Made by a program: the position numbers and the translations under genes
Notes under the pieces: model-generated
What the model was told of the DNA's origin: nothing
The model's input: only the letters and a program-made list of their open reading frames with translations
The model's database searches: none
NCBI RefSeq assembly: GCF_003012935.1
Contig: NZ_PUDR01000004.1
Location: 368,254 to 432,253 of the forward strand
Reading direction: 5' to 3'
Length of the DNA: 64,000 nt
DNA from: Pannonibacter carbonis
Lineage (GTDB): Bacteria; Pseudomonadota; Alphaproteobacteria; Rhizobiales; Stappiaceae
Part shown: positions 1 to 9,382 of the stretch, piece after piece
Layout: every line of letters starts with the position of its first letter
Numbering within the stretch: position 1 is the stretch's first letter

Positions 1-737
1 TCATGCTCGTCTTCAATGTCCCCGACGACGGTCTCGACAATATCTTCCAGAGAAACGAGGCCGTCCGTACCGCCATATTCGTCGATGACCAGCGCCATCT
101 GCACGCGGCTCGCCTGCATCTTGGCCATCAGGTCTGTGGCGGGCATCGAGGCCGGAACGAACAGAAGAGGTCGTTGCAAGCCAGTCTCGGCAAGGGTCAT
201 AGCAAGGTCGACGTGGGACAGGTCGATGGACAGGTTGCGTCCATCGCTCTCGTCGGTTGGTTTCCCGGCACCCGCCTTGGCGGCGACAAAGGCCATTAGA
301 TCCTTGATGTGGACCATGCCGCGTGGATCATCGAGGGACTCATGATAGACCGGCATGCGGGAATGACCGTTTTCGCGGAAGACTTCCATCAGGCGGCCGA
401 GGCTGACGCTGTCGTCGATAGCCTCGATGTCGGCGCGTGGCACCATCACGTCATCGACGCGCAACTCGCGAAGTCGAAGAATGTTGCCCAAAAGCAGGCG
501 TTCCTCAGGGGAAAAGGCCGCATCGGCGCCCGCATCACGTGCCAGCTCGTCCTGCAGGTTCTCGCGCAACGTGGCACCCGAACCCCGGCGCAACCGTGAA
601 AAATACCCGATCAATCGGGAAAAGAGCCCCGATTTCCGGGGCTCGGGAGATCGCGGATCGCCGCTCTCCTTGGTGTCGGCCGGCGCTGCCGGCTGAACGG
701 GCTGAGTTTCGATACTTCGACTGTCAGAAACGGTCAT
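1..737 (-). CDS. CorC/TlyC-type CBS-domain protein (C-terminal part outside window)
   Basis: The reading frame starts at ATG 737 and runs off the left edge with about 245 residues visible. After a charged N-terminal stretch it shows a CBS-pair region (about residues 85-240) with VDDVMVPRADIEAID, the usual opening of the first CBS domain in the CorC/TlyC hemolysin-like family, and later VIDEYGGTDGLVSLEDI from the second. Members are soluble or membrane-linked proteins implicated in Mg/Co resistance; the molecular role is not settled. The C-terminal CorC_HlyC domain should lie outside. It follows ybeY by 12 nt on the same strand, the standard order miaB-phoH-ybeY-corC in alphaproteobacteria. 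Confidence 0.88.
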   Translation of the reverse strand, partial: MTVSDSRSIETQPVQPAAPADTKESGDPRSPEPRKSGLFSRLIGYFSRLRRGSGATLRENLQDELARDAGADAAFSPEERLLLGNILRLRELRVDDVMVPRADIEAIDDSVSLGRLMEVFRENGHSRMPVYHESLDDPRGMVHIKDLMAFVAAKAGAGKPTDESDGRNLSIDLSHVDLAMTLAETGLQRPLLFVPASMPATDLMAKMQASRVQMALVIDEYGGTDGLVSLEDIVETVVGDIEDEH

Positions 738-749
738 GGGTTCCGTCAA

Positions 750-1301
750 TCAATTGGACGCTGCCGCCCCGGCGGCGGGCTCGTCGGCCACGAGCGGTGC
801 GTCAGCATAAGGATCTGCAATGCCAAGATCGGCCAGGATCTGTCGTTCCAGGCCTTCCATCACCTCGGCTTCAGCCTCCATCTGGTGATCATAGCCGAAA
901 AGATGAAGCAGTCCGTGGACAACAAGATGAGAAAAATGATGTTCAAAGGAAACAACCTGCTCCACAGCCTCGCGGGCAACGGTTTCCTGCGCGAAAATCA
1001 CATCCCCCAGAAGAGGACCGAACACACCTTTCATCGCCTCGCCACCAGGAAAGGACAACACGTTTGTCGGCTTGTCCTTGCCCCGCCATTCGGCGTTCAG
1101 TTCCTGGATCCTTGCGTCATTGACGAAGACAAGTGACAGCTCGGACCCGGGCATGGCCTTCAACGGCGCGCGGGCAAAGGCGGCGGCCACCGCCGCCTCG
1201 CTGAGGTCGAACAACCGGTCCTCGTCAGGCCAGTCGCCACTCTCAATCGCGATTTCAATCTCGATGTCGTCAGCGGTGGCCAGATCCGGCGATGCCGTCA
1301 T
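750..1301 (-). CDS. ybeY: Endoribonuclease YbeY, rRNA maturation factor
   Basis: The 183-residue protein carries the YbeY zinc motif H-x3-H-x5-H (His129, His133, His139, in [11 protein letters not shown]), which binds the catalytic metal. The segment NVLSFPGG near residue 80 is also typical. YbeY is a single-strand RNase acting in 16S rRNA 3' end processing and 70S quality control in the cytoplasm. The N-terminus has an acidic extension of about 25 residues. Its start overlaps the phoH stop by 4 nt, so translation is probably coupled. Confidence 0.95.
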   Translation of the reverse strand: MTASPDLATADDIEIEIAIESGDWPDEDRLFDLSEAAVAAAFARAPLKAMPGSELSLVFVNDARIQELNAEWRGKDKPTNVLSFPGGEAMKGVFGPLLGDVIFAQETVAREAVEQVVSFEHHFSHLVVHGLLHLFGYDHQMEAEAEVMEGLERQILADLGIADPYADAPLVADEPAAGAAASN

Positions 1302-2383
1302 ACTCGTTCTCCCCGGGCGTCAATGCGGCGCTCGCGTTCCTGCAGCATATCGCGGCTGGCATCGTCATAGGCCTTGACGATCCGCCCGACAAGCTCATGA
1401 CGCACCACATCGACATCGGTAAACTGGACATGGGCGATGCCCTCGATGTCAGTCAGAAGCTCAAGAGCCTCGCGCAGGCCTGACTTCTGTCCCGGCGGCA
1501 AATCGACCTGCGTCGGGTCGCCCGTGACGATCATCTTGGAATTTTCACCCAGGCGCGTCAGGAACATCTTCATCTGCATCGTCGTGGTGTTCTGCGCCTC
1601 GTCGAGCAACACCACCGCATTGGACAGCGTCCGGCCGCGCATGAAAGCCAGCGGCGCCACTTCGATCATACCGGACTGGAGGCCACGATCGACCTTTTCC
1701 GGCGGCATCATCTCGTAGAGCGCGTCGTAGAGCGGGCGCAGGTAAGGGTCGACCTTGTCCTTCATGTCGCCGGGCAGGAAGCCGAGACGCTCACCGGCTT
1801 CCACCGCCGGACGGGACAGGATCAGGCGCGCCACGTCGCCGCGCTCGATCAGCGCTGCAGCATAGGCAACCGCGAGGAAGGTCTTGCCGGTGCCCGCCGG
1901 GCCCGTACCGAAGATCATGTCGGCGCGATCCATGGAGCGGATATAGGCATCCTGCGCCGCCGTGCGGGCAACCACCGTCTTGCGCCGTGTCGACACCTGT
2001 GCAAAGGACAAACGCGAGCGCGGTTCAAGCGTCGGCAGGGGCAACTGCGCATCGGCGGCAACCGCCATGCGCACTGCACCGTCAACATCGGCGGGATGGA
2101 TTTCATGGCCCTGCTGCAGGCGATGATACAGCGCCTCCAGGGCAAGCCGGGCCTGTTCGCACTGGCCATGCTTGCCTTTCAGGGTCACCTGATTGCCGCG
2201 CGCGACCGCGTCGACACCAAGACGCTGTTCGATCAGGGCGAGATTCTGGTCGAACTGCCCGAACAGGTCACCGATCAGCCTGTTGTCATCGAAGGCAAGG
2301 ACGATGTGGGTCATGTCTGAGGCGGGGACTGCGCCCCGGTCTGCAGGGAACTTGCGAGCCGATGGCTGGCTGTCACGCGTCAA
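1298..2383 (-). CDS. phoH: PhoH family ATPase
   Basis: The 361-residue protein has an N-terminal KH-like region, a Walker A motif [10 protein letters not shown] (residues 159-168) and a Walker B segment LLDEAQN. PhoH proteins are P-loop ATPases linked to RNA metabolism and often sit next to ybeY. I chose the TTG start at 2383: it overlaps the miaB stop codon and has a strong GGAGG Shine-Dalgarno 7 nt upstream. The internal ATG at 2314, which some callers would choose, has no clear ribosome binding site. The gene is flanked in one minus-strand operon by miaB and ybeY. Confidence 0.93.
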   Translation of the reverse strand: MTRDSQPSARKFPADRGAVPASDMTHIVLAFDDNRLIGDLFGQFDQNLALIEQRLGVDAVARGNQVTLKGKHGQCEQARLALEALYHRLQQGHEIHPADVDGAVRMAVAADAQLPLPTLEPRSRLSFAQVSTRRKTVVARTAAQDAYIRSMDRADMIFGTGPAGTGKTFLAVAYAAALIERGDVARLILSRPAVEAGERLGFLPGDMKDKVDPYLRPLYDALYEMMPPEKVDRGLQSGMIEVAPLAFMRGRTLSNAVVLLDEAQNTTTMQMKMFLTRLGENSKMIVTGDPTQVDLPPGQKSGLREALELLTDIEGIAHVQFTDVDVVRHELVGRIVKAYDDASRDMLQERERRIDARGERV

Positions 2384-3918
2384 ATGGCGTCCTCCGTGCT
2401 GGCGGCCGGGAGCCCGGCTGCCTGATCATTGTGCCCTGCGATGAGGCGTCCGAACAGGGAATTGGAACTGATCCCGGTAATTTCCACGGTTTGAATTGTG
2501 CCAAGCATGTCGAGCGGGCCATCCACCTGCACCGGTTGCAGCCAGGGCGAGCGGCCGGTGATCTGTCCCGGCATGCGTCCGATCTTCTCGAACAGCACGT
2601 CCATGCGCATACCAACGCGCGAACGGTTGAACGCCCGCTGCTGTTCGGTCAAGAGTGCCTGCAACTCCAGCAGCCGTTCCGTCTTGATCTCTTCCGGCAC
2701 CTGGTCTGCCATCGTGGCACCGGGCGTTCCGGGCCGCTGGCTGTACTTAAACGAGAAGCAGGCCGCATATTCCACCTGCCGCACCAGATCCATGGTGTCG
2801 GCGAAATCCGCGTCGGTCTCGCCCGGGAAGCCAACGATGAAGTCCCCCGAGAGCGCCAGGCCCGGCGCCTTGGCCCGGATCCGGTCGATCAGGCGGAAAT
2901 AGTCATCGCGGGTGTGCTTGCGGTTCATTGCCGCCAGGATCCGGTCCGATCCGGACTGCACCGGCAGATGCAGATAGGGCATCAGTTCCGGCAGCTCGCC
3001 ATGCGCCTCGATCAGTTCATCGTCCATGTCGCGCGGGTGGCTGGTGGTGTAGCGCAGCCGGTCGAGGCCAGGGATCTCGGCCAGACGCCGTAACAAGCGC
3101 CCAAGACCCCAGGCCTTGCCGTCCGCGCCTTCGCCATGCCATGCGTTGACATTTTGGCCAAGCAGCGTGATCTCACGCACGCCACTTGCGGCCAACTGGC
3201 CAGCCTCACGGACGATCTGGTCAAGCGACCGGGAGACTTCGGCACCGCGCGTGTAGGGCACCACGCAAAAGGTACAGAACTTGTCGCAGCCTTCCTGCAC
3301 GGTCAAAAAGGCCGAGGGCGCGCGCTTGATCGCCTGTCGCTGCGCCTGCCCATCCGACTGCCGGGTCAGTGCATCGAATTTCTCATCACTCTCGAACTCG
3401 GTCTCGACGAGGCCACGCTCACCTCGCTCCGCCCGGGCAAGCAGATCGGGAAGGCGGTGGAAGCTCTGCGGTCCGAACACCATGTCGACCACCGGCGCGC
3501 GGCGGGCAATCTCGCGCCCCTCTGCCTGGGCGACGCAACCGGCCACGCCGACCATCAGCGGCTTACCGTCAGGGCCGCGCTCATCCTTCAGCTTGCGGAT
3601 GCGGCCAAGCTCGGAATAGACCTTTTCCGATGCCCGCTCCCGGATATGGCAGGTGTTGAGGATGACGAGATCGGCATCCTCCATCGTGTCGGTGGTGCGA
3701 TAGCCTTCGCTGCCCAGGACATCCGTCATGCGATCGCTGTCATAGACATTCATCTGGCAGCCATAGGTGCGCACGAACACCCGCCTGGTGTTCTCGCCGG
3801 CCGGGCCGGCTTCCGCACGGCGGCTGACGATGGCGTCCTCTGAGCCTTCAACGCCGCCATCTCTGACGTCGGGAAGGGCATCGCTGGTCATGGTCACGTG
3901 ACGCGGCTGCTCGGTCAT
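2380..3918 (-). CDS. miaB: tRNA-2-methylthio-N6-dimethylallyladenosine synthase
   Basis: MiaB is a radical-SAM methylthiotransferase that adds the ms2 group to i6A37 in tRNAs reading UNN codons. The protein (512 residues) shows the N-terminal cluster cysteines in [16 protein letters not shown] and AGCVAQ, the radical SAM motif CDKFCTFC, and a C-terminal TRAM region. The start ATG 3918 is preceded by a GAGGA ribosome binding site; an upstream in-frame ATG at 3990 would add 24 unconserved residues. About 55 residues precede the MTTase domain. It is the first gene of the miaB-phoH-ybeY-corC run. Confidence 0.95.
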   Translation of the reverse strand: MTEQPRHVTMTSDALPDVRDGGVEGSEDAIVSRRAEAGPAGENTRRVFVRTYGCQMNVYDSDRMTDVLGSEGYRTTDTMEDADLVILNTCHIRERASEKVYSELGRIRKLKDERGPDGKPLMVGVAGCVAQAEGREIARRAPVVDMVFGPQSFHRLPDLLARAERGERGLVETEFESDEKFDALTRQSDGQAQRQAIKRAPSAFLTVQEGCDKFCTFCVVPYTRGAEVSRSLDQIVREAGQLAASGVREITLLGQNVNAWHGEGADGKAWGLGRLLRRLAEIPGLDRLRYTTSHPRDMDDELIEAHGELPELMPYLHLPVQSGSDRILAAMNRKHTRDDYFRLIDRIRAKAPGLALSGDFIVGFPGETDADFADTMDLVRQVEYAACFSFKYSQRPGTPGATMADQVPEEIKTERLLELQALLTEQQRAFNRSRVGMRMDVLFEKIGRMPGQITGRSPWLQPVQVDGPLDMLGTIQTVEITGISSNSLFGRLIAGHNDQAAGLPAASTEDAI

Positions 3919-3994
3919 ATGGTCCTCGCCGGTGCCGGCACGGCGCCTGACGGCGCGACCTGGCACACGGATCATGTGAATGTAAGGCAATACA

Positions 3995-4014
3995 TGTGAC
4001 GGTTTGCCGTCACA
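3995..4014. promoter_or_regulatory. Perfect 8-bp inverted repeat between plsC and miaB
   Basis: TGTGACGG and CCGTCACA are separated by TTTG. It lies 77 nt upstream of the miaB start. Just beside it on the minus strand, CACATG occurs twice 20 nt apart. It could be an operator or a weak terminator for plsC; there is no T-tract. Confidence 0.4.
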
Positions 4015-4076
4015 CCAAGGGGTTTCCCTGACTTTCCCTGCTTTAACGGCTTTTGCCGCGCTTGAGAATAGCCGGC

Positions 4077-4931
4077 TCAGCCAACCGCCTCTGTCTCGCC
4101 GGTCTGCATGTCCAGCGGAAGGGCATCAGGGTCAGTGTCATCCGGGTTCACAGGACGGCCCGTCAGCGCGGACGCCGTCATTGCGCTCACGTCCCGATGC
4201 AGCCGTTGACTCAGTTGCTTGCGGTCGGTGCCGGCATCCAGCCGCAACGGTTCACCCCAGGTCAGGGTCACATCCAGCGCGCCTTCCCGCACAATGGACC
4301 ACAGATGCCCGGCCAGTTCCATGTCACCATACCAGGCCACATGCGGCCGGGTGCGGCGATCCATCGGCAATCCTTGCAGGTGCGTATAGGCGATGGACAA
4401 GGGCTGGACCTGGACCGGCCTGCCATCCGCAAGGGCCTTGGTCGCTGCGCCCAGCAAGGCCGAGCGGAACGGCAGCACGCCATTGCCATCATTCGAGGTG
4501 CCCTCGGCAAAGAGCACCATCACGTCGCCGTCGCCGATCCGTTCGGCAATGCGGCTGGCCACCGCGCCGGTCTCGCTGCGCCGGGTGCGGTTGACGAAGA
4601 CAGTCCGCTGCAGCCGGGCAAACAGCCCGAACACCGGCCATCCCTCCACTTCAGACTTGGCGATGAAGGACAATGGCATCACGGAGCCCAGCACCGTGAT
4701 ATCCACCCAGGAGGCATGATTGGCGGTGACCAGCAATGGGCGGCCGGCCGTCGGCCGGCCAATCTGGTGAATGCGGATACCGATCAGGCGGGTGGCGATC
4801 CGGTGCCAGAGGCACGGCAGATGACGCTTGATGGACCAGTCGAAGCGCAGGGCCAACCATTGCATCGGGATCATCGTCAGCGAGACGATGGTCAGCAAGG
4901 TCAGCGCCAGTCCGCCCCTAAGCGCCATCAT
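4077..4931 (-). CDS. plsC: Lysophospholipid (1-acyl-glycerol-3-phosphate) acyltransferase
   Basis: A PlsC-type acyltransferase of about 284 residues. It has one or two N-terminal membrane segments ([13 protein letters not shown]), the catalytic NHASWVD block (NHx4D) and a FAEGTSNDG motif, the second substrate-binding block of the family. It should transfer an acyl chain to lysophosphatidate or a related lysolipid at the inner membrane. The start ATG 4931 overlaps the end of fur and has AAGGA 8 nt upstream; the longer 4994 start would lie well inside fur. Same-strand gene order fur-plsC-miaB is common in alphaproteobacteria. Confidence 0.9.
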   Translation of the reverse strand: MMALRGGLALTLLTIVSLTMIPMQWLALRFDWSIKRHLPCLWHRIATRLIGIRIHQIGRPTAGRPLLVTANHASWVDITVLGSVMPLSFIAKSEVEGWPVFGLFARLQRTVFVNRTRRSETGAVASRIAERIGDGDVMVLFAEGTSNDGNGVLPFRSALLGAATKALADGRPVQVQPLSIAYTHLQGLPMDRRTRPHVAWYGDMELAGHLWSIVREGALDVTLTWGEPLRLDAGTDRKQLSQRLHRDVSAMTASALTGRPVNPDDTDPDALPLDMQTGETEAVG

Positions 4932-5370
4932 CAGCCGGTTCCTTTGAATCCGGATCAAGCGGAACGGCATAGAGTTCGAGGCGGTGGTCAACAAGCCGAT
5001 AGCCGAGGCGCCGCGCGATCAGGTCCTGCAGCGCCTCGATATCCTCCGAACGGAACTCGATCACCTTGCCACTGCGCAGATCAATCAGGTGGTCATGATG
5101 CTCTTCTGGCACGGTTTCGTACCGTGAACGGCCGTCGCGAAAATCATGCCGCTCGATCATGCCCGCATCCTCGAACAGCTTCACCGTCCGATAAACCGTC
5201 GAGATCGAGATCCGGGCATCAAGGGCAGAGGCACGACGATAGAGTTCCTCCACATCGGGATGATCGCTCGCCTCCTCGATCACCGAGGCGATGATGCGGC
5301 GCTGGTCGGTCATGCGCATGCCCTTGGCAACGCATTGATCCGCGAGCGTGGATTGCCGCTCATCCGTCAT
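4918..5370 (-). CDS. fur: Fur family transcriptional regulator
   Basis: A 150-residue winged-helix metalloregulator. The recognition segment ISISTVYRTVKLFEDAGMI is the Fur DNA-binding helix, followed by the metal-site motif EEHHDHLIDLRSGKVIEF. Only one cysteine is visible, so the C-terminal CxxC structural zinc sites of E. coli Fur are absent, as in alphaproteobacterial Fur/Mur proteins. It may sense iron or manganese; sequence alone does not decide. Start ATG 5370 has AAGGGG 8 nt upstream. It lies between rimI and plsC and overlaps the plsC start. Confidence 0.9.
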   Translation of the reverse strand: MTDERQSTLADQCVAKGMRMTDQRRIIASVIEEASDHPDVEELYRRASALDARISISTVYRTVKLFEDAGMIERHDFRDGRSRYETVPEEHHDHLIDLRSGKVIEFRSEDIEALQDLIARRLGYRLVDHRLELYAVPLDPDSKEPADDGA

Positions 5371-5412
5371 GGCACGCCCCTTGGTTCCTGGCACCTGCTT
5401 CATCGCCAGCGA

Positions 5413-5901
5413 TTAACGAAGATCAACCCGCATGACAAGCGCGGTGCCGCCGCCTTCGCTGTCGCGGTAATATCCCTTGCGCTCACCGACCTGGCGGAAA
5501 CCCAGTGCCTTGTAAAGCAGTAAGGCCGCTTCATTCGCCGCATCAACTTCAAGGAACAGACTTTTGCAGCGGTCGCCATAGAGGCGGAACATACCGTCCT
5601 GCATCAAGCGCTTACCGATGCCGCGGCCGCGATGGCGCGGGTCAACTGCGAGCGTCAGCACCTCTGCCTCATCCGCCACCTGGCGCAGCAGCAGGAAGCC
5701 GAGGGGCCGGCGTGTCCCATAGGGACTGGCCCTGCGGGCCAGCAGCAGGGTCGCCCCGTCCTGATCACGCAGCCGCGCCAGTTCGTCCGCGTCCCATTGA
5801 TGGGCAAATGACTGGCCATGTATTTCGGCAAGTGCCGGAAGGTCGTCGTCCAGTGCCACTTCAATCACCGGCGGGGAAGTCCAGAACCACCAGAAGCTCA
5901 T
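5413..5901 (-). CDS. rimI: Ribosomal-protein-alanine N-acetyltransferase RimI-like
   Basis: A GNAT-fold protein of 162 residues with the acetyl-CoA loop RGRGIGKRLMQDG and the C-terminal ALLLYKALGFRQVGERKGYY block typical of RimI. RimI acetylates the N-terminus of ribosomal protein S18, although family specificity can be broad. Its start overlaps the tsaB stop by 4 nt; tsaB-rimI coupling is widely conserved. Confidence 0.88.
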   Translation of the reverse strand: MSFWWFWTSPPVIEVALDDDLPALAEIHGQSFAHQWDADELARLRDQDGATLLLARRASPYGTRRPLGFLLLRQVADEAEVLTLAVDPRHRGRGIGKRLMQDGMFRLYGDRCKSLFLEVDAANEAALLLYKALGFRQVGERKGYYRDSEGGGTALVMRVDLR

Positions 5902-6578
5902 ATCCGTTCGATCCTTCCCCGGGTTTGAGGTTTGGCGTCCGCCGGCCGGAGGTACAGTGGCACCGGCGCCGGAGCATCAGCCGGAGCGGCGAGGCCAAGG
6001 CGGGCGATCGTGCCGATGTCCACCTCCGCAGAGGCGGACAGCACCGTCTCAGGGCCAAGCCGGGCTGCGCTGGCAATTGTCGTTGCGGCCGATCCGGCAA
6101 GCCGACAGCCTGTGGTCAGGTTTGCCGCCAGGTCTTCGACCAGCGCCACATGGGCGGGCTCTCGTGGCAGGCCATCCGCATCGAACCACCCCGCATAGAC
6201 TTCGTTTTCCCGCGCGCTGAGGGCCACGAGCAGTGGATGGCCGGCAGAGCGCTCCAGCATTTCCGATGCTATTGCATCCAGAGTTGAAACGCCAACCACG
6301 GGTGTGTTCTTCACCAGGGCGAAGCCGCGGGCCACTGACAGCCCGACCCGCAGGCCGGTGAAACTTCCCGGGCCGTTGGTCACGGCAATGCGGTCGAGAT
6401 CGTCAAAGGCGCAATCTGCTTCCGCCATCACGTCCGCGATCATGGCGAGCAGCATTTCAGCATGGCCGCGCCCGATCACCCGTGAGCGACGCACCAGATG
6501 CTCCCGGTTCTCGTCCTGGACCAGAACAGCTGCCGCGCAGGTTGTCTGCGCGGTATCGATCGCAAGTAGCCTCTTCAT
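5898..6578 (-). CDS. tsaB: tRNA threonylcarbamoyladenosine biosynthesis protein TsaB
   Basis: An ASKHA-fold protein of 226 residues with the N-terminal AIDTAQTTCAAAVL phosphate-1-like strand and NGPGSFTGLRVGLS, the TsaB signature. TsaB is the inactive TsaD paralogue that scaffolds TsaD/TsaE in t6A37 synthesis on ANN-decoding tRNAs. It opens the tsaB-rimI-fur-plsC run. A 134-bp gap holding a terminator separates it from the LysM gene upstream. Confidence 0.92.
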   Translation of the reverse strand: MKRLLAIDTAQTTCAAAVLVQDENREHLVRRSRVIGRGHAEMLLAMIADVMAEADCAFDDLDRIAVTNGPGSFTGLRVGLSVARGFALVKNTPVVGVSTLDAIASEMLERSAGHPLLVALSARENEVYAGWFDADGLPREPAHVALVEDLAANLTTGCRLAGSAATTIASAARLGPETVLSASAEVDIGTIARLGLAAPADAPAPVPLYLRPADAKPQTRGRIERI

Positions 6579-6654
6579 GCCTATCGCTTAGTTCCCTGGG
6601 CCGCACTTGTCGAGCCGGGCTTTTGACTTATGCCTTCGCGCGGCGTGTCCCAAA

Positions 6655-6683
6655 CAGACAAAAGCCCGGCTGTTCACCGGGCT
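6655..6683 (-). terminator. Intrinsic terminator after the LysM gene
   Basis: AGCCCGG (6663-6669) and CCGGGCT (6677-6683) form a 7-bp stem with a 7-nt loop. Read on the minus strand it is followed by TTTGTCTGTTTG, about 30 nt past the LysM stop codon. Confidence 0.7.
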
Positions 6684-6711
6684 CCTGCCGTTTGATGCCT
6701 GGAGATACGAC

Positions 6712-8313
6712 TCACTCAGCGGCCGGTGCTGCCGCTTCCGGGGTCAGGAACACCTGCCCGGGGTAGATCAGGTCCGGATTGCGGATCTGGTCGCGGTTGG
6801 CCTGGTAAATCGTGGTGTAACGATAGCCGGTGCCATAAAGCCGACGTGAGATATTCCAGAGGTTATCGCCCTTGCGGATGATAACATTCGGTGTTGGACG
6901 CGCCTCTCCGGCAGACTGTGCCGCTTCGCCGGGCTTCGGCTCCTCGACCTTGGACAGGACGATTTCGTCTTCAACAGCCTTCTCGAAGGTCACCGCCGCA
7001 CGGGCCAGGACTTCCCCGGTTGCCCGCGAAACCTGGTCAACCCGGATCTCCACAGACCCGACAGGGACTTCGGTCTGGCTTTCATGCAGCCAGCTGCCGT
7101 TCTGATTGCCATCGACATCGCCGGCATGCTGGTCGGCAACATATACTCGCAGCAACGCGCCAGGCGCGCTGGTTCCAGCCGCGTAGAGCTTGCCGTTTTC
7201 AGATTCAACAGCTTCCACCGTCAACGGACCTGACATCTCGGCTGCCGGTGCTTCGGGCGTTGGCGATGCAACAGGGGCGGCAGGGGCCGCCGGCTCTGCA
7301 ACGGCTGTCGCAGCATCTGCAACAGGAGCCGGGATTTCCGCAGCCGGCGCTGCAGCAGAAGCCTCAGCCTCAGCTGCTGGCGCTGGTGTCGCGGCTTCTG
7401 CAGCTGCTGCCACCGGAGCGGGTGCTGATGCGGGTGCTTCCACCGGCGTCGGGGCGGCAGCCGGGGCCTCTGCCGGAGCAGAGGCTGGAGCAGTGGCTGG
7501 AATTTCGGCTGCTACTGCGTCAGCTGGCGCCGGAGCAGGCTCAGCAGCAGGAGCGGGAACGGGTGCCTCGGCGACCTGCAGCGGCGCGGCGACCGGTTCG
7601 GGCGTCTGCAGCACACTCGACGGGGCATCCGGTGTGTTGAGCACGATCAAAGGCCGGTCCTTGCCGCCTTCCGGAATCGAGACGGCCAGACGCTGTTCCG
7701 AATCCAGCGACTTGCCATCGCGCTCAGACTGCAACTGCATGTCATAATCGCCAGGGGGCAGCGGGTTCTCCAGAATGATGGACCATTCGCCATCCTTGTT
7801 GGCAATGCCCTTGCCAACAACAGCGCCATTGGCAAGCAGAGCGACAATTGCGCCCGGTTCAGAGCGGCCGGCAATGACCGCCGCCCCGTCCGGCTGGATA
7901 CCGACAACGTCAAAGCTGGGAACATCAACCGGCGTGTTCGCGGCATCTGTCGGTGCCGGTGCTTGGGTCGGGGCCTGGGCCTGGTCAACCTGAGGTGCTG
8001 GGGCCGGCTGTGACGTTGCCTCCGTTCCCGATGGCGCGGCCGCCGGGGCCGGTGTTTCCGGGGCAGGAGCTTGCGGGGATTCGGCGATTGCAGCCGGTGC
8101 GGCAGGTGCCTGCGTATCCGGTGCCGTAACAGCTGGTGCCTGAACAGCGGGCGCCTGTGCTGCGGGTGCCTGTGCTGCGGGTGCCTGGGCAGGCAGCTCC
8201 GCCAGCGGTGCCGGCAACTTGTCCGGACCGAAGTTGAGAACACCTGTCACAACTGCCGCAATGCCGACCACTGCGGCAACGACAAGGCTCCAGATCACGC
8301 CTGTTCGCGTCAT
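6712..8313 (-). CDS. Membrane-anchored Ala/Pro-rich protein with two Ig-like modules and C-terminal LysM
   Basis: The 533-residue protein starts with one transmembrane anchor (VIWSLVVAAVVGIAAVVTGV). An Ala/Pro/Gln-rich linker follows, then a beta-rich module near residues 135-225 (GIQPDGAAVIAGRSEPG), a second Ala/Pro-rich linker, a similar module near 365-450 (ESENGKLYAAGTSAPG), and a C-terminal LysM domain at about 475-525 (IRKGDNLWNISRRLYG). LysM binds peptidoglycan, so the protein probably spans from inner membrane to cell wall. The linkers are low complexity and likely vary in length between strains. Known relatives are annotated only as LysM proteins. Confidence 0.88.
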   Translation of the reverse strand: MTRTGVIWSLVVAAVVGIAAVVTGVLNFGPDKLPAPLAELPAQAPAAQAPAAQAPAVQAPAVTAPDTQAPAAPAAIAESPQAPAPETPAPAAAPSGTEATSQPAPAPQVDQAQAPTQAPAPTDAANTPVDVPSFDVVGIQPDGAAVIAGRSEPGAIVALLANGAVVGKGIANKDGEWSIILENPLPPGDYDMQLQSERDGKSLDSEQRLAVSIPEGGKDRPLIVLNTPDAPSSVLQTPEPVAAPLQVAEAPVPAPAAEPAPAPADAVAAEIPATAPASAPAEAPAAAPTPVEAPASAPAPVAAAAEAATPAPAAEAEASAAAPAAEIPAPVADAATAVAEPAAPAAPVASPTPEAPAAEMSGPLTVEAVESENGKLYAAGTSAPGALLRVYVADQHAGDVDGNQNGSWLHESQTEVPVGSVEIRVDQVSRATGEVLARAAVTFEKAVEDEIVLSKVEEPKPGEAAQSAGEARPTPNVIIRKGDNLWNISRRLYGTGYRYTTIYQANRDQIRNPDLIYPGQVFLTPEAAAPAAE

Positions 8314-8585
8314 TGATTAGACCCCACCTTTGGCGATGCCCACCATCGCCTGGCCTTGCGACCACCCTTACCCGACGTTACAGCCCGGCAAGGGTTTTTT
8401 CCCGTCAACTTACGGACTTGTCACAGATTTTCTGCCAAGTTCCTTATCCGCTGCTTTATACGTCTTTTCGCAGTGCGGCAAGCAAAGCTCGTTTGTTAAC
8501 CAACCCTTCATTGCTGTCTGCATCGTTTGAAACGATTGCGGGCCGGACTTGACGGCACCGCGCCCTCAATGTCAGACAGTCGAGC

Positions 8586-9182
8586 ATGAAACTTCTCAAA
8601 AGCGTCTGCGTCTATTGTGGCTCGAGCAATGGTCGAAATCCGGCCTATATCGAAGCTGCCCGTCAGTTCGGCACAGCTCTGGCTGCTGCCGAGGTGAATT
8701 GCGTCTATGGTGGCGGCTCTATCGGCCTCATGGGGACCGTTGCGCATTCCACCCTTGAGGCTGGTGGCCACGTCACGGGTATCATCCCGCAGTTTCTCGA
8801 ACAGCGCGAAGTCATGCTGCGCGACGTGACTGACCTTATCGTTACTGACGACATGCATGAGCGCAAGCGCCTGATGTTTGAAAAGTCGGACGCCTTTGTC
8901 GCCCTGCCCGGCGGCATTGGCACGCTTGAAGAGGTCGTCGAGATGATGACCTGGGCGCAGCTCGGTCAGCATCGCAAGCCAATCCTGCTGGCCAACATTG
9001 ACGGTTTCTGGTCGCCCCTGCTTGAGCTTATGGATCATATGCGCGCAGAAGCGTTCATTCGCCCGGAGACCGAGGTTCCCTATCTGGTCGCCGAGCGGAT
9101 CGAAGATATACTGCCTATGCTCGAAGCTGCGGTGGCTGCTGCCTCTGGTACCAACCAGGATGTTTCGGTCGCGCATCTCTAG
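8586..9182 (+). CDS. LOG family protein (TIGR00730), putative nucleotide 5'-monophosphate phosphoribohydrolase
   Basis: A 198-residue Rossmann-like protein carrying GGGSIGLMG and the family hallmark PGGIGTLEEVVEMMTW (PGGxGTxxE). Family members hydrolyse cytokinin riboside monophosphates or AMP-type nucleotides to the free base plus ribose 5-phosphate. Divergent from the LysM gene across a 272-bp gap with no other recognisable gene. The Shine-Dalgarno at ATG 8586 is weak. Confidence 0.9.
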   Translation: MKLLKSVCVYCGSSNGRNPAYIEAARQFGTALAAAEVNCVYGGGSIGLMGTVAHSTLEAGGHVTGIIPQFLEQREVMLRDVTDLIVTDDMHERKRLMFEKSDAFVALPGGIGTLEEVVEMMTWAQLGQHRKPILLANIDGFWSPLLELMDHMRAEAFIRPETEVPYLVAERIEDILPMLEAAVAAASGTNQDVSVAHL

Positions 9183-9382
9183 ATCTTGTTCCGGGCAAAG
9201 CGGATCCCTGATCCCTCCGTGCGCACTAGCGCCGGTTGACGCGCGCGCTGCCCTTGTGGCATCGCATCTCACGATCCTGTCATTTTTCACATGAAACTTG
9301 ATTCCGCTGCGTCAGATACTAACGCTTTCTTCGTGATTTGCGCGCAATTTTCTTGGACAAATCAGGAGCATCAGGAACGCGG

